The notes under the pieces were generated by a model. The model was not told the DNA's origin. It saw only the letters and a program-made list of their open reading frames with translations, and did not search any database. A DNA stretch of 64,000 bases from Nosema muscidifuracis (taxonomy: Eukaryota; Microsporidia; Nosematidae): NCBI GenBank assembly GCA_028335825.1, contig JAIOKI010000028.1, forward strand, positions 186,001 through 250,000. The letters run 5' to 3'. A program made the position numbers and the translations under genes. Shown here piece by piece: positions 1-9,735 of the stretch. The number at the start of each line of letters is the position of its first letter. The first letter of the stretch is position 1.

Positions 1-189
1 TTTTCGGTTGTATGCCTAATACCTGGGATTCAAGAAAATATAGAAACAAAACTAAATAAAAATAAGGATTGTAGATTCGTGTCTTTAAAAATTAGAAAAC
101 ATAAAAATAAATTAAAGAAAAATATTAAAGCAAAAAAATTATTCTGGCCGAGATATACTAATAGTCGGGGTAGTTATTATACCTTCTGA
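1..189 (+). CDS. C-terminal end of an unknown protein (partial at left edge)
   Basis: The first reading frame is open from base 1 to a TGA at 187-189, 62 codons with no internal stop and no methionine. In DNA this rich in A and T, chance frames of this length are rare, so this is probably the tail of a gene that begins left of the window. The peptide is very basic (many Lys and Arg) and ends in an aromatic stretch, WPRYTNSRGSYYTF. I do not recognise a family. It could also be a surviving piece of a decayed gene, because the DNA to its right looks decayed. Confidence 0.4.
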   Translation, partial: FSVVCLIPGIQENIETKLNKNKDCRFVSLKIRKHKNKLKKNIKAKKLFWPRYTNSRGSYYTF

Positions 190-221
190 CAGAGATAAGT
201 CAATAAATTTATTTTAAAATT

Positions 222-416
222 TTGTATTTCTATTTCTTTGGATTACTTTCAAAAAAAAATAAATTGAGAGAAAAATTTCGTTGGGTAGATATTTCTAATA
301 ATCACGTAAATAATTTTGAGAGACAAGCGAGATATAAATTTAATAAAGAGTCATTATTATATTATTTAGATATTATGATTCAAATAACCTGGGGTGCAAA
401 AAAGCACATAAATTAA
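222..416 (+). pseudogene. Open fragment of unknown origin, no usable start
   Basis: A 64-codon open stretch whose only in-frame ATG lies near its end (375), so it is not an intact gene. The peptide contains a plausible protein-like run (LREKFRWVDISNNHVNNFER) followed by a hydrophobic stretch. It lies 30 bp after the partial frame at 1-189, in another frame. I cannot name it. Remains of a host gene or of a mobile element are both possible. Confidence 0.25.
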
Positions 417-3110
417 GTAGTTCTCTATGATTGACATTTCAGAAATAAACAGGTGGTTTTGTTATGTTATTATTAATGTTTTTTAAATATAGGCTATTAT
501 AGTAATTGTTCTTGTTTACTCTAGTGCTGGATGGTTGTCCTTTATTCATTATCTTCTTTTCTAATAAAATTTATTTATTTATTTCAAAAACTTCATTAAA
601 AAATCAAAATAAGAATCTCATTTGTTAATTAATACAATATATATAAATAAAGATTATAGGGGGTAATATTTCCTTTTAATCTGTACAAAGCAGTATAACT
701 AATCAAACTTCAAAAATTTTATTAGTGAATTTGTATGAAAAGGTATCAAAGACAATATTACAACTTGTATAGAAACATAAAAATTAAAATTCAGCAGAAA
801 ATAAATGAGTATATACAGGAAGAGGTTATGATTGACAAAATATGTTAAAAAGCTAAAGTTATTTTCTTTTATGTAGGAAAAGCATATAGCAAAAAACATT
901 TCAATAAATTTATAGAGTTGAATAAAAAATAAGGTTCATTGAAAATAAAGAGAGTCAGTGAATGATAGAAAAAAATTGACAAAAAATTAATTATTTTTTC
1001 TTGTATTCATAAACAAACGAAAATCCCAAAATATAGTTGAACATTTTAGACATTATTTTATACAATCAAAGAATCTGATAAGTTTAGAAATTAATGATGC
1101 CGATAAAGATCTCACAATATAAGCATATAACAATAAGATTAAAGATACGTAGAATACAGGTGAACTATAATGTAAAATTATTGTAAAATGATGGTTTCTA
1201 GTAGATATAAAATAGCTTTACATACACGATGATCTTTCTGAGTTTTTAAAATGCCATTAAAAATGAATAAATAAGTTAAATTTTAGAGAATAATGAATAA
1301 CTTATTATTAAGTAAATTCTTCTATAAAATAGTAGTTGTATATCTAGATAACACAGTCATTTTAGTGTGAGAGTAAAGAATGATGAAAAGAACGTGACTT
1401 TAGTTTTAGAAGCATAAATAAGCAGAAGTAAAAAGAATAATTTTTTGAGTCACATATTACAGATAATATCATTAATTAAGAACTACGGTTGATATTGAGA
1501 CTATTAAATTATTGTGCATTGTATATAAAAGAATTATATGACATACTAAAATTTAAAGAACAAGTATCTAAATGAAGAATTGCTATGATAACAAGATATC
1601 TTGAAGATAATTGCATATTATAATGAAATAAATACATTTTGTATCGTTTAGAATTTCGGATATCAATACAGCCTTTATTTTGATGACAAATGTCTTTAAA
1701 CGTGATGTGAGTCAATATTATCACAAGAATATAACGAAAAAATACGGTGTAAGTTTTTTCATATAATTTAAAGTCAAACAAAAAGAAATTGCTATGTGTC
1801 TGAAAAGAAGCTTTATTTAAGTTATTAATCAATACAGTAAACACCTAATAATAACGATTAAAACCTTTTCTAAAAAAAATATATAAGAATAAATTTGATT
1901 AATGATAATATAATATTATTTAAACAGTATTAATCTAGATCTCTCTGATGTTTATTTAGTTAAAGAAGTATATTCAAGTTAATATCAATCAAAACAGTAG
2001 ATAAATTGAAAAAAGGTATAGTAGATATGAAATTAATATCAATATTATTAGATAATAAGACAAATATAAATTTTATTATAACTTAGATTTTTATAGGGAA
2101 TATAAAGTATTAGTAATAGCAAGTTCACATTGATAATATAATAAACTTTTAAATAGCAGAAGTGAAGTAATTTAATTAAATAAAAATGTTGGTAATTCAA
2201 TGATTTATTGTTATAGTAATGAAACGTTAAAATTAAATAGAAATAATGAAATTGTAGCAAAGAATCTACAAGTTATAAAATAGAGAATCTTTATATTATC
2301 TTACTTAATAATTTATGATGAATATACGGTGAATACGAAGAACATTAAATAAAAATTAAAAATATGGTCAAGTGGCTTAAATATTATTATAATAATATAG
2401 AATATTGATTTATGATATACTATTAAAAAGTGTAAGAATGTGAAGATCTTAAGAGATATTTATAAGAAGGACCAGAGTTGTTGAAAATGCAGATAATATT
2501 GAAAGAGATAAAATAGAAAAAGAAAAATCAAAGATGATTAAGAAATAGCTGTAAGTATAATAAATGAGATTTGGTCAGAAAGATAAACTAGTGAAAAATA
2601 AGAAGATTTTATAATTTAGTATATTAGAATACAAACAGAAGTAAATAAGATTGATTTTTGTAAATGGTGGATAACAAAAGTACTATTATATAAGGATTAT
2701 AGATTAATGAACAGAATACTGGTGAATGGGTTAGAGATTGAAGAACTAAAGAAATTTAAGAAAGTATTTTACAGCAATAAAGAAGAGATAAAATATTGAA
2801 ATTATAAAATTGTAAGATTAAGATAATTAGAGGAGTTGAGATTGCAAAAAATAGAATAGTGTATTTTTTATGCATTGATAAAAAATACTGAAGAATTTAA
2901 CAAAAGCATAAAAGAAATAAAGATATATAATTTAATTAGATGTTTACTTCTAATTATTAATCAAATACTATTTCTTATGTACAGTATCAAAATACATAAG
3001 CCTTTTTATAACATGAGATATCAAGATTAATACAAATTCACAGAATGATTATTACTAGTAAATAACAGATCTATAAATAATACATAAAAAGTAATGTAAT
3101 TATTATACCA
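417..3110. other. Decayed, gene-less AT-rich region
   Basis: No frame here has an ATG start, a CCC start signal and a believable protein. The top strand is purine-rich over about 900-2950, with short lysine- and glutamate-like open pieces (for example about 27 codons from 2465) broken by stops in all frames. That is the look of old coding DNA, gene or transposon, but no domain is recognisable. Long open stretches on the opposite strand come from its pyrimidine-rich composition, which avoids stop codons. Confidence 0.4.
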
Positions 3111-3480
3111 AGTCAAACTATTCCATCTACATCACAAAGCATATAAACTAATATATCATTACCAAAGATCACAAATATACACACAGTACATGTTGTATAT
3201 ATACCTCATCAATAAAATATTTTACATCTTCAATGAACAAAACACACCACAAACCAAACCATCGTTACGGTCTCACATTACTGTTCACACAGGTAATCAC
3301 CACGATCACTTCAACAACCAACGTCCTAGCACGTTCACAGGATGGTCACCATTCTCAATCCTTAACTGGACACTCCAATCAACTTCCCGTTGTTCAACAC
3401 AACCACCAGATTGTAACTCTTTTTATACAACATATATATCATACTAGTACACTCAAACACACTACATATAACCTGTCAAA
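3111..3480. other. C-rich, G-poor block upstream of the rDNA
   Basis: This block of about 370 bp has clearly higher GC than its surroundings and a strong strand bias: the top strand is rich in C and A and poor in G. Two overlapping short frames (3190-3447 and 3233-3526) cross it but look like effects of composition (His, Thr, Pro, Ser, Gln). It may be rDNA spacer or subtelomere-type sequence. No 5S rRNA gene or tandem repeat was seen in it. Confidence 0.35.
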
Positions 3481-3673
3481 AATCATAAATCAGCAATTAA
3501 TTATTAATTCTGATTTGTCAATTTAATTTATCAGTAGATTAAATAATACACAATGTAAATTATTTATTACTCATGTTGTAGTTTTCGTATGTTATATTGC
3601 ACTGATTGATTGAGAGATTAAGATTTCTGAGACTAGATTAATACTGACTAGAATGTAGATATGTTATTTTGTA
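3481..3673 (+). promoter_or_regulatory. Probable rRNA leader / external spacer
   Basis: AT-rich spacer directly before the SSU rRNA 5' end. The rRNA promoter and the 5' external transcribed spacer should lie here or in the C-rich block before it. No specific motif could be identified, so this rests on position only. Confidence 0.3.
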
Positions 3674-4909
3674 CACCAGGTTGATTCTGCCTGACGTAGA
3701 CGCTATTCCCTAAGATTAACCCATGCATGTTTTTGAAGAAGTATCTGAAAAATGGACTGCTCAGTAATACTCACTTTATTTTATGTATATTGATGATAAC
3801 TACGTTAAAGTGTAGATAATTGTATACAGTAAGAGTGAGACCTATCAGCTAGTTGTTAAGGTAATGGCTTAACAAGGCAGTAACGGGTAACGGTATTACT
3901 TTGTAATATTCCGGAGAAGGAGCCTGAGAGACGGCTACTAAGTCTAAGGATTGCAGCAGGGGCGAAACTTGACCTATGGATTTTGTCTGAGGCAGTTATG
4001 GGAAGTAATAGATATTGTTTCATATTGTAAAAACATATGAGGTGATTAATTGGAGGGCAAATCAAGTGCCAGCAGCCGCGGTAATACTTGTTCCAAGAGT
4101 GTGTATGATGATTGATGCAGTTAAAAAGTCCGTAGTTTATTTTTAAGAAGCAATATGAGGTGTACTGTATAGTTGGGAGAGAGATGAAATGTGACGACCC
4201 TGACTGGACGAACAGAAGCGAAAGCTGTACACTTGTATGTATTTTTTGAACAAGGACGTAAGCTGGAGGATCGAAGATGATTAGATACCATTGTAGTTCC
4301 AGCAGTAAACTATGCCGACGATGTGATATGAGTATTTGTATTACATAATAGAAATTAGAGTTTTTTGGCTCTGGGGATAGTATGATCGCAAGATTGAAAA
4401 TTAAAGAAATTGACGGAAGAATACCACAAGGAGTGGATTGTGCGGCTTAATTTGACTCAACGCGAGGTAACTTACCAATATTTTATTATTCAGCGAGAAT
4501 GGAATTTGAGAATGATAATAGTGGTGCATGGCCGTTTTCAATGGATGCTGTGAAGTTTTGATTAATTTCAACAAGACGTGAGACCCTTATAGACAGACAC
4601 GATCAGTGTAGGAAGGAAAGGATTAAAACAGGTCCGTTATGCCCTCAGACATTTTGGGCTGCACGCGCAATACAATAGATATGAATCTTTATGGGATAAT
4701 ATTTTGTAAGAGATATTTGAACTTGGAATTGCTAGTAAATTTTATTAAATAAGTAGAATTGAATGTGTCCCTGTTCTTTGTACACACCGCCCGTCGCTAT
4801 CTAAGATGATATATGTTGTGAAATTAGTGTAAACTACTTGAACAAGATGTATTAGATCTGATATAAGTCGTAACATGGTTGCTGTTGGAGAACCATTAGC
4901 AGGATCATA
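3674..4909 (+). rRNA. Small-subunit (16S-like) ribosomal RNA
   Basis: The 5' end has the eukaryotic SSU start CACCAGGTTGATTCTGCCTG. The universal 530 loop GTGCCAGCAGCCGCGGTAAT is at 4066-4085 and the decoding-site motif TTGTACACACCGCCCGTC at 4778-4795. The 3' end closes with the AGGATCAT motif near 4909. A length of about 1,236 bp is typical of microsporidia, which lack many eukaryotic expansion segments. The wording of the 5' 100 bases and of the last 60 bases resembles Nosema/Vairimorpha SSU genes from memory. Ends are accurate to a few bases. Confidence 0.97.
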
Positions 4910-5221
4910 TCGAGTAACAGTTATTATACTAATATGTATTTATATATATATGTTATACTAATATGTATTTATGTATTTATATATTTATATATATATGTTA
5001 TACTATTATATATTTATATTATATAGATTAACTAATATATATTTATGTATATGTTATACTAATATATATTTATATATATGTTATACTATTATATATATTT
5101 ATATATAGATTATACTATTATATATATTTATATATAGATTATACTATTATATATATTATATATATAATTTTATACTAATATATTTATATATATGTTATAC
5201 TAATATATTATTATTATTATT
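4910..5221 (+). other. Internal transcribed spacer with degenerate AT repeats
   Basis: The spacer between SSU and LSU is about 310 bp, made almost entirely of A and T. It is built from degenerate units around TTATACTAATATGTATTTAT repeated at least eight times. In microsporidia the 5.8S sequence is fused to the LSU, so this is the only internal spacer. It seems long for the group. Its repeat structure suggests growth by slippage and makes it a likely variable marker between rDNA copies. Confidence 0.8.
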
Positions 5222-6788
5222 TTACCCACACATGGGATCAATAGGATGCCACAGCGATGAAGGTCGTAGATGAATACGAAAGCATTGTTACCGAATATAT
5301 ACAGATGTGTATAGAGGACCCTTTGAACTTAAGCATATCATTAGAAGGAGGAAAAGAAACTAACCAGGATTTCTGTAGTAGCAGCGAGTGAACAAGAAGC
5401 AACCCGTGATTGTAATCCTATTGGAGATGTAAATCACTATTTTATTACTTATTTGTACAGAATATAATATTCGTTAGTTGAATAAAATAGTAAGTATCAG
5501 CGAGTAGGGCTGCTTGGTAGTGCAGTCTGAATACAGGTAGAATGAGATATCTAAGGTTAAATATAATGGCATACCGATAGCAAATAAGTACTGCGAAGGA
5601 ATTTGTGAAAATGTGTGGGGCAGCCTTATGTTTAAGGACCCGTCTTGAAACACGGACCAAGGAGATTATAGTTATAGCAAGATAATGGCTCAGTCGTTAT
5701 TAATATGACAAGTTATAACTATAAGACCCGAAACACAGTGAACTATGCATGTTCTGGTTGAAGATAAGCAACAGTTTATTGGAAGACCATAATCATTCTG
5801 ACGTGCAAATCGATGATTTAAGATGTGTATAGTGGCGAAAGACCAATCGAACTGTGTGGTAGCTGGTTCACAGCGAAATGTCTCTCAGGACAGCAGTCAT
5901 TGTATATAGGACATAGATGTAGGACACTGTTATAGTCTCGACTATGAGAAATCTTTAATTCTATGGTCTTCTGTAGATTAGGTTTACAGAATGAATCTAT
6001 TGTATGACTAGTGGGCACATGATTGTAAGAATGATGTGCAAAAAGGGATGAACCTTATGGAACATTAAATATTCTAAATAGTAGACAGTATACCATAAAT
6101 ATGATGAATACATTGAGACAGTAGGGCGGTTGTTATGGAAGTAGAAATCCGCTAAGAAACGTGTTACAACGTACCTACCGAATGTATTATTGTATAAAAT
6201 GGAAGAAGATGACTACTTTTATGAGATGTTTCTATATGAGTATTTAGGTAGCTGTGCAATTTGTTTGTATTGAAGTATATGTGTGAATGTATATGGAAGA
6301 AACAAATGGGCCGATCTTGGAGGCAGTAACAATATATTTGTATAGATATAGACTAGGGTTTTCAATGGTATTGAAGTGAGTCGGTGTTATTGTAAAAACA
6401 AAGAAGATCAATAGTTCTTCACTTGACTACTGCAAGGCGACTTGATGATGACAGTATATAAGCGGTGTAAGAAAAATGAATTAGACTGTGTGTACGTATG
6501 GATTGTCATGATAAGAAATACGTGTTGTATATATACTTGATAAAAAAGAAGTAGTGTAGCCGTACCTATACCGCATCAGGTGTCTTTGTATCATAACAGA
6601 TATTTTAAATTAAAGTAAGTAAGGGAATTCGGCAAATTAGATCTGTAACCTTGGGATAAAGATTGGCTCTAGCATGCTAGAACTTTTACTATGTAAGGAA
6701 TCTGACTGTTTATTAAAAACATAGCTTTTTGTATTACAAGAAGTGAATTCTGCCCAGTGCATTTATTGTTAAAGTTGTGTAAGCGAAT

Positions 6789-6841
<53 letters not shown>

Positions 6842-6940
6842 TTAATTGGTGACGCGCATGAATGGAGCAACGAGATTCCTACTGTCCCTACTTACAATTT
6901 TGTGAAACCACGAGACAAGGGAACGGGCTTGTTGTATATC

Positions 6941-6972
<32 letters not shown>

Positions 6973-7407
6973 TTAGTATGTTCTAATAATTATTCGGTAT
7001 ATTGTAGAGAGGTGGGAGATGATTTGTGAAACCACTAGTATGTTTGAATATTTGTTTATTTGGATATATGGGGAGTTTGGCTGGGGCGGTACAGCTGTTA
7101 AAAAGTAACACAGCTGTCCTAAGGTAGATGAATGATGGATGGTAACCATCAGTTTATTATAAGGGAATAAATCTGCTTTACTTTATACATATGACTGTAT
7201 TTAGTAGGGAAACCTTGGCCTAGCGATCCCAATTACATTCATTATGTATTGGGTGATTGAAAAGTTACCACAGGGATAACTGGCTTGTAGCAGGCAAGCG
7301 ATCATAGCGACTCTGCTTTTTGATTCTTCGATGTCGTCTCTTCTGATCATCGTAGTGTATATGTTACGAAGTGTTGGATTGTTCACCCGGTAATGAGGAA
7401 CGTGAGA

Positions 7408-7449
<42 letters not shown>

Positions 7450-7712
7450 TAAGTATTTTTGAGTGAACTTTGATAGTACGAGAGGAACTCTAAGTGATGA
7501 CCACTGGTAGTGCGATTAACTATTAAGTTATGTTGCTTAGCTACGTCGTTTCGATTAAGGCTGAAAGCCTCTTAAGCCTGAAGCGTAGCTCAAAGATACA
7601 TTTGGGAGAATACTACTCTATTAAGCAGAACTGTAAGAATGAAGGTGTATGCCGACATTTTGAGGTTACTGCTTTTTGTATTACAGTGTAGGTGTGTATG
7701 TAATTTTGATAG
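5222..7712 (+). rRNA. Large-subunit ribosomal RNA with fused 5.8S-like 5' domain
   Basis: The gene starts near ACCCACACATGGGATCAATAG, the 5.8S-equivalent domain, which is not separated by a second spacer; this fusion is a hallmark of microsporidia. Conserved core elements are in order: the domain IV stretch around 6801-6895 (GACTCTCTTAAGGTAGCC), the peptidyl-transferase stretch CCACAGGGATAACTGGCTTG at 7269-7288, and the sarcin-ricin loop AGTACGAGAGGAAC at 7475-7488. The 3' end is estimated from the usual length of about 2.49 kb. No insertion is seen within the gene. The order SSU-ITS-LSU differs from the reversed order of true Nosema species. Confidence 0.95.
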
Positions 7713-7759
7713 TTAAGATTGTTAATAAGAAATGTGACTTAGAATATATTCTATAATTA

Positions 7760-7820
7760 CTTTGCTCAAACAAAAATCAAATTTACATTAAAGTAAGGTG
7801 TAATTTAATTAGATGGTCAT
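7760..7820 (+). mobile_element. Fragment of LINE ORF2 directly before the full-length LINE
   Basis: Bases 7781-7820 match 13061-13100, inside ORF2 of the LINE below, with about five mismatches in 40. Translated, the piece reads KVRCNLIRWSS where ORF2 reads KIRCNLIRWSS, and weaker similarity extends left to about 7766. It is therefore the remnant of another copy, or a rearranged piece of the same element, sitting between the LSU 3' end and ORF1. The ORF1 start codon at 7813 lies inside this duplicated stretch, which makes its 5' boundary unsure. Confidence 0.7.
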
Positions 7821-9735
7821 CCTGAATATGGGGTTAGACAATTGTAAAAAAAACACTCCGCAGAGATGCAGCACAAACGAGGACTTACCAACCTCAAAAG
7901 TACAGAAAGATAGTCAAACATCTTTACTGGAAGGAATTAAAAGTAGTTATGGTACTCTTAGCACTGGTAATGCTTTGTACTATGACATAAAAAAATTGAA
8001 TAGTCTCTACTCAAAAACAGAAGTTTTGTTTGAAAAAGCAAGTAAAAATTTTTATCATATTGATAAAGAAAAGAACAGAGATATTTACAACATCTCTAGA
8101 TACTCATTAAGTCTGATAGACTTGATTAAGCTCCAAGATGCACATGTTAAGTCGTGTCAACGTGAACTGAGTACACAAAAGAAGAAGTATGAATTACTTC
8201 AAAAACAAGTGAATGATCTCATCAACCGTGTCAATTATGATGATGTCAATAAAGTAAACGCTGAATCAATGAATGAAGTGAAGCAGGAAACTGCAATAAA
8301 AGACAAAGATCGAACTCCTCATCCGGATAACTCGATTGTAAAAGAGGATGGTAAGGTCACCATGCCATCTCAAATAACAAGCATTGGATCGCCCAAGTCC
8401 TCTGCACTATCAGTCTTCCTTTCCAAGGTAGCAAAAGCCTCTTGCAAAGGCAGGAAACCAAAGAGTCCCATTCTTTTAAAGAGAACATCTGAAGAAGGAT
8501 GGACAAAGGTCGTAGCCAGCTACGGAAGATCAGTAGTGATCAAAAAAGATAGTCTATTGGCTGATAAAATGGAAGTTATCGATGACAACAGGTATACCTC
8601 ACTAATGCCTGATTGGATTCGTAACATTAACAACAGTGAAGAGTCATCTGATGACTCTAATGATAAGAGTTATCCCTTAGCTTATTTAGGGGATCCTAAA
8701 AGACAACAGAGGTCGAAACGCCTTGATAAAAGTAACTACCCTCTGAGGCTATCAGAGGATGTAAAAAAAGAAAAGGAGCCGAAACACTCCATAAAAGATA
8801 ATATACATCTAGATGCCAATATGTGTAATCTAGATGTTATCACAAAAGAAGGCCTCCAAGGGCCTATGATAGTAGACCACAAAGCGACTGACATCTTAAT
8901 TGAGTCTGTAGAGTCCTTTGTGGAAACAATAAAAGAGGAACAATTTTCTAAGTTGCATAACTTGCAAGAGACTAAGAAAAATGTTGTACTCAACAAAAGG
9001 GAGAAGTCGAAACGCTTCACAAATAAAAACTACCCTAAGGTTGGCAAGCCGAAGGATGTTCTAAAAGTTCCCAGTAAAACCACTAAGGGAAGTGTGGTAT
9101 CACACAAACAAAAGAAAAATCTCTTAAGGAGACTTAGAGAAGACTCAGCTCATAAAAAAGTTGAAATAAAAAATTTTATTGCCCCTAAAATGAAGGACAA
9201 TAGAGACAAAAAGCCAGTAAAGAAGAATACTGGAGAAAAATGGACAGATAAGCTGTCTAGAGAAGAACTCCTCAAAATCATGCTTGAGGGGAAGAAACCA
9301 GCCGAAAATAAGTATCGGCTGGTTACAATGGAAGGTCTACCATCAGGAGAGGGCCATAAAAATTTAGCTGTCTGGGCTAAGATACTAGGTGTTAAGGAAT
9401 CAGATATTCCTTACATAAAAGATGTCAGTGGGAAGACGATCCTTTTAGTAAGATATGAAGCTGTTCTGAGAGTGGCAGACAGTCTTTGTAGAATTGCTGA
9501 GGGAGTCAGATGCCTGTCTGAGCCAAATGCCTTGAGACAGTTCTTGTCTTATAATAAAGATAAAATAGTAGCAGATCTTGCTGTTATTAAAAAAAGCTGG
9601 AAGTCTTTTGTTCCTCTGCAAAAGTCTATAAAAGTTATAGTACGATGTCTTAATAATTTGGAGACAAGTATGTTAAAAAAGTTTGCTTTAGATGATGAAG
9701 CTATAAAAGATATTCTGGAGGCTAATGGTCCCTGA
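7813..9735 (+). CDS. LINE ORF1 protein (putative RNA-binding chaperone)
   Basis: The 640-residue protein is highly basic and has no recognised domain. A Gln/Lys-rich stretch around residues 108-140 looks like a coiled coil, which in LINE ORF1 proteins serves to trimerise. The middle is rich in Lys and Ser, and the last 130 residues look folded. No CCHC zinc knuckle was found. An in-frame TAG directly precedes the ATG at 7813. That ATG sits in DNA duplicated from ORF2, so the ATG at 7828 (MGLDNC) is a reasonable alternative start. The frame overlaps ORF2 by 11 bases (9725-9735), an arrangement that fits ORF2 translation by re-initiation. By family, such proteins bind the element's RNA. Confidence 0.75.
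   Translation: MVILNMGLDNCKKNTPQRCSTNEDLPTSKVQKDSQTSLLEGIKSSYGTLSTGNALYYDIKKLNSLYSKTEVLFEKASKNFYHIDKEKNRDIYNISRYSLSLIDLIKLQDAHVKSCQRELSTQKKKYELLQKQVNDLINRVNYDDVNKVNAESMNEVKQETAIKDKDRTPHPDNSIVKEDGKVTMPSQITSIGSPKSSALSVFLSKVAKASCKGRKPKSPILLKRTSEEGWTKVVASYGRSVVIKKDSLLADKMEVIDDNRYTSLMPDWIRNINNSEESSDDSNDKSYPLAYLGDPKRQQRSKRLDKSNYPLRLSEDVKKEKEPKHSIKDNIHLDANMCNLDVITKEGLQGPMIVDHKATDILIESVESFVETIKEEQFSKLHNLQETKKNVVLNKREKSKRFTNKNYPKVGKPKDVLKVPSKTTKGSVVSHKQKKNLLRRLREDSAHKKVEIKNFIAPKMKDNRDKKPVKKNTGEKWTDKLSREELLKIMLEGKKPAENKYRLVTMEGLPSGEGHKNLAVWAKILGVKESDIPYIKDVSGKTILLVRYEAVLRVADSLCRIAEGVRCLSEPNALRQFLSYNKDKIVADLAVIKKSWKSFVPLQKSIKVIVRCLNNLETSMLKKFALDDEAIKDILEANGP

Noticed and set aside
1509-1844. A 111-codon open stretch on the minus strand
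   Set aside because: It begins with GTG, has no CCC signal and lies on a pyrimidine-rich strand where stop codons are rare by composition.
3190-3526. Two overlapping short frames in the C-rich block
   Set aside because: Both follow from the C/A-rich composition, with biased His/Thr/Pro content, and overlap in different frames without start signals.
3856-7386. Short frames inside the rRNA genes
   Set aside because: They lie on the strand opposite to highly conserved rRNA cores and are chance openings.
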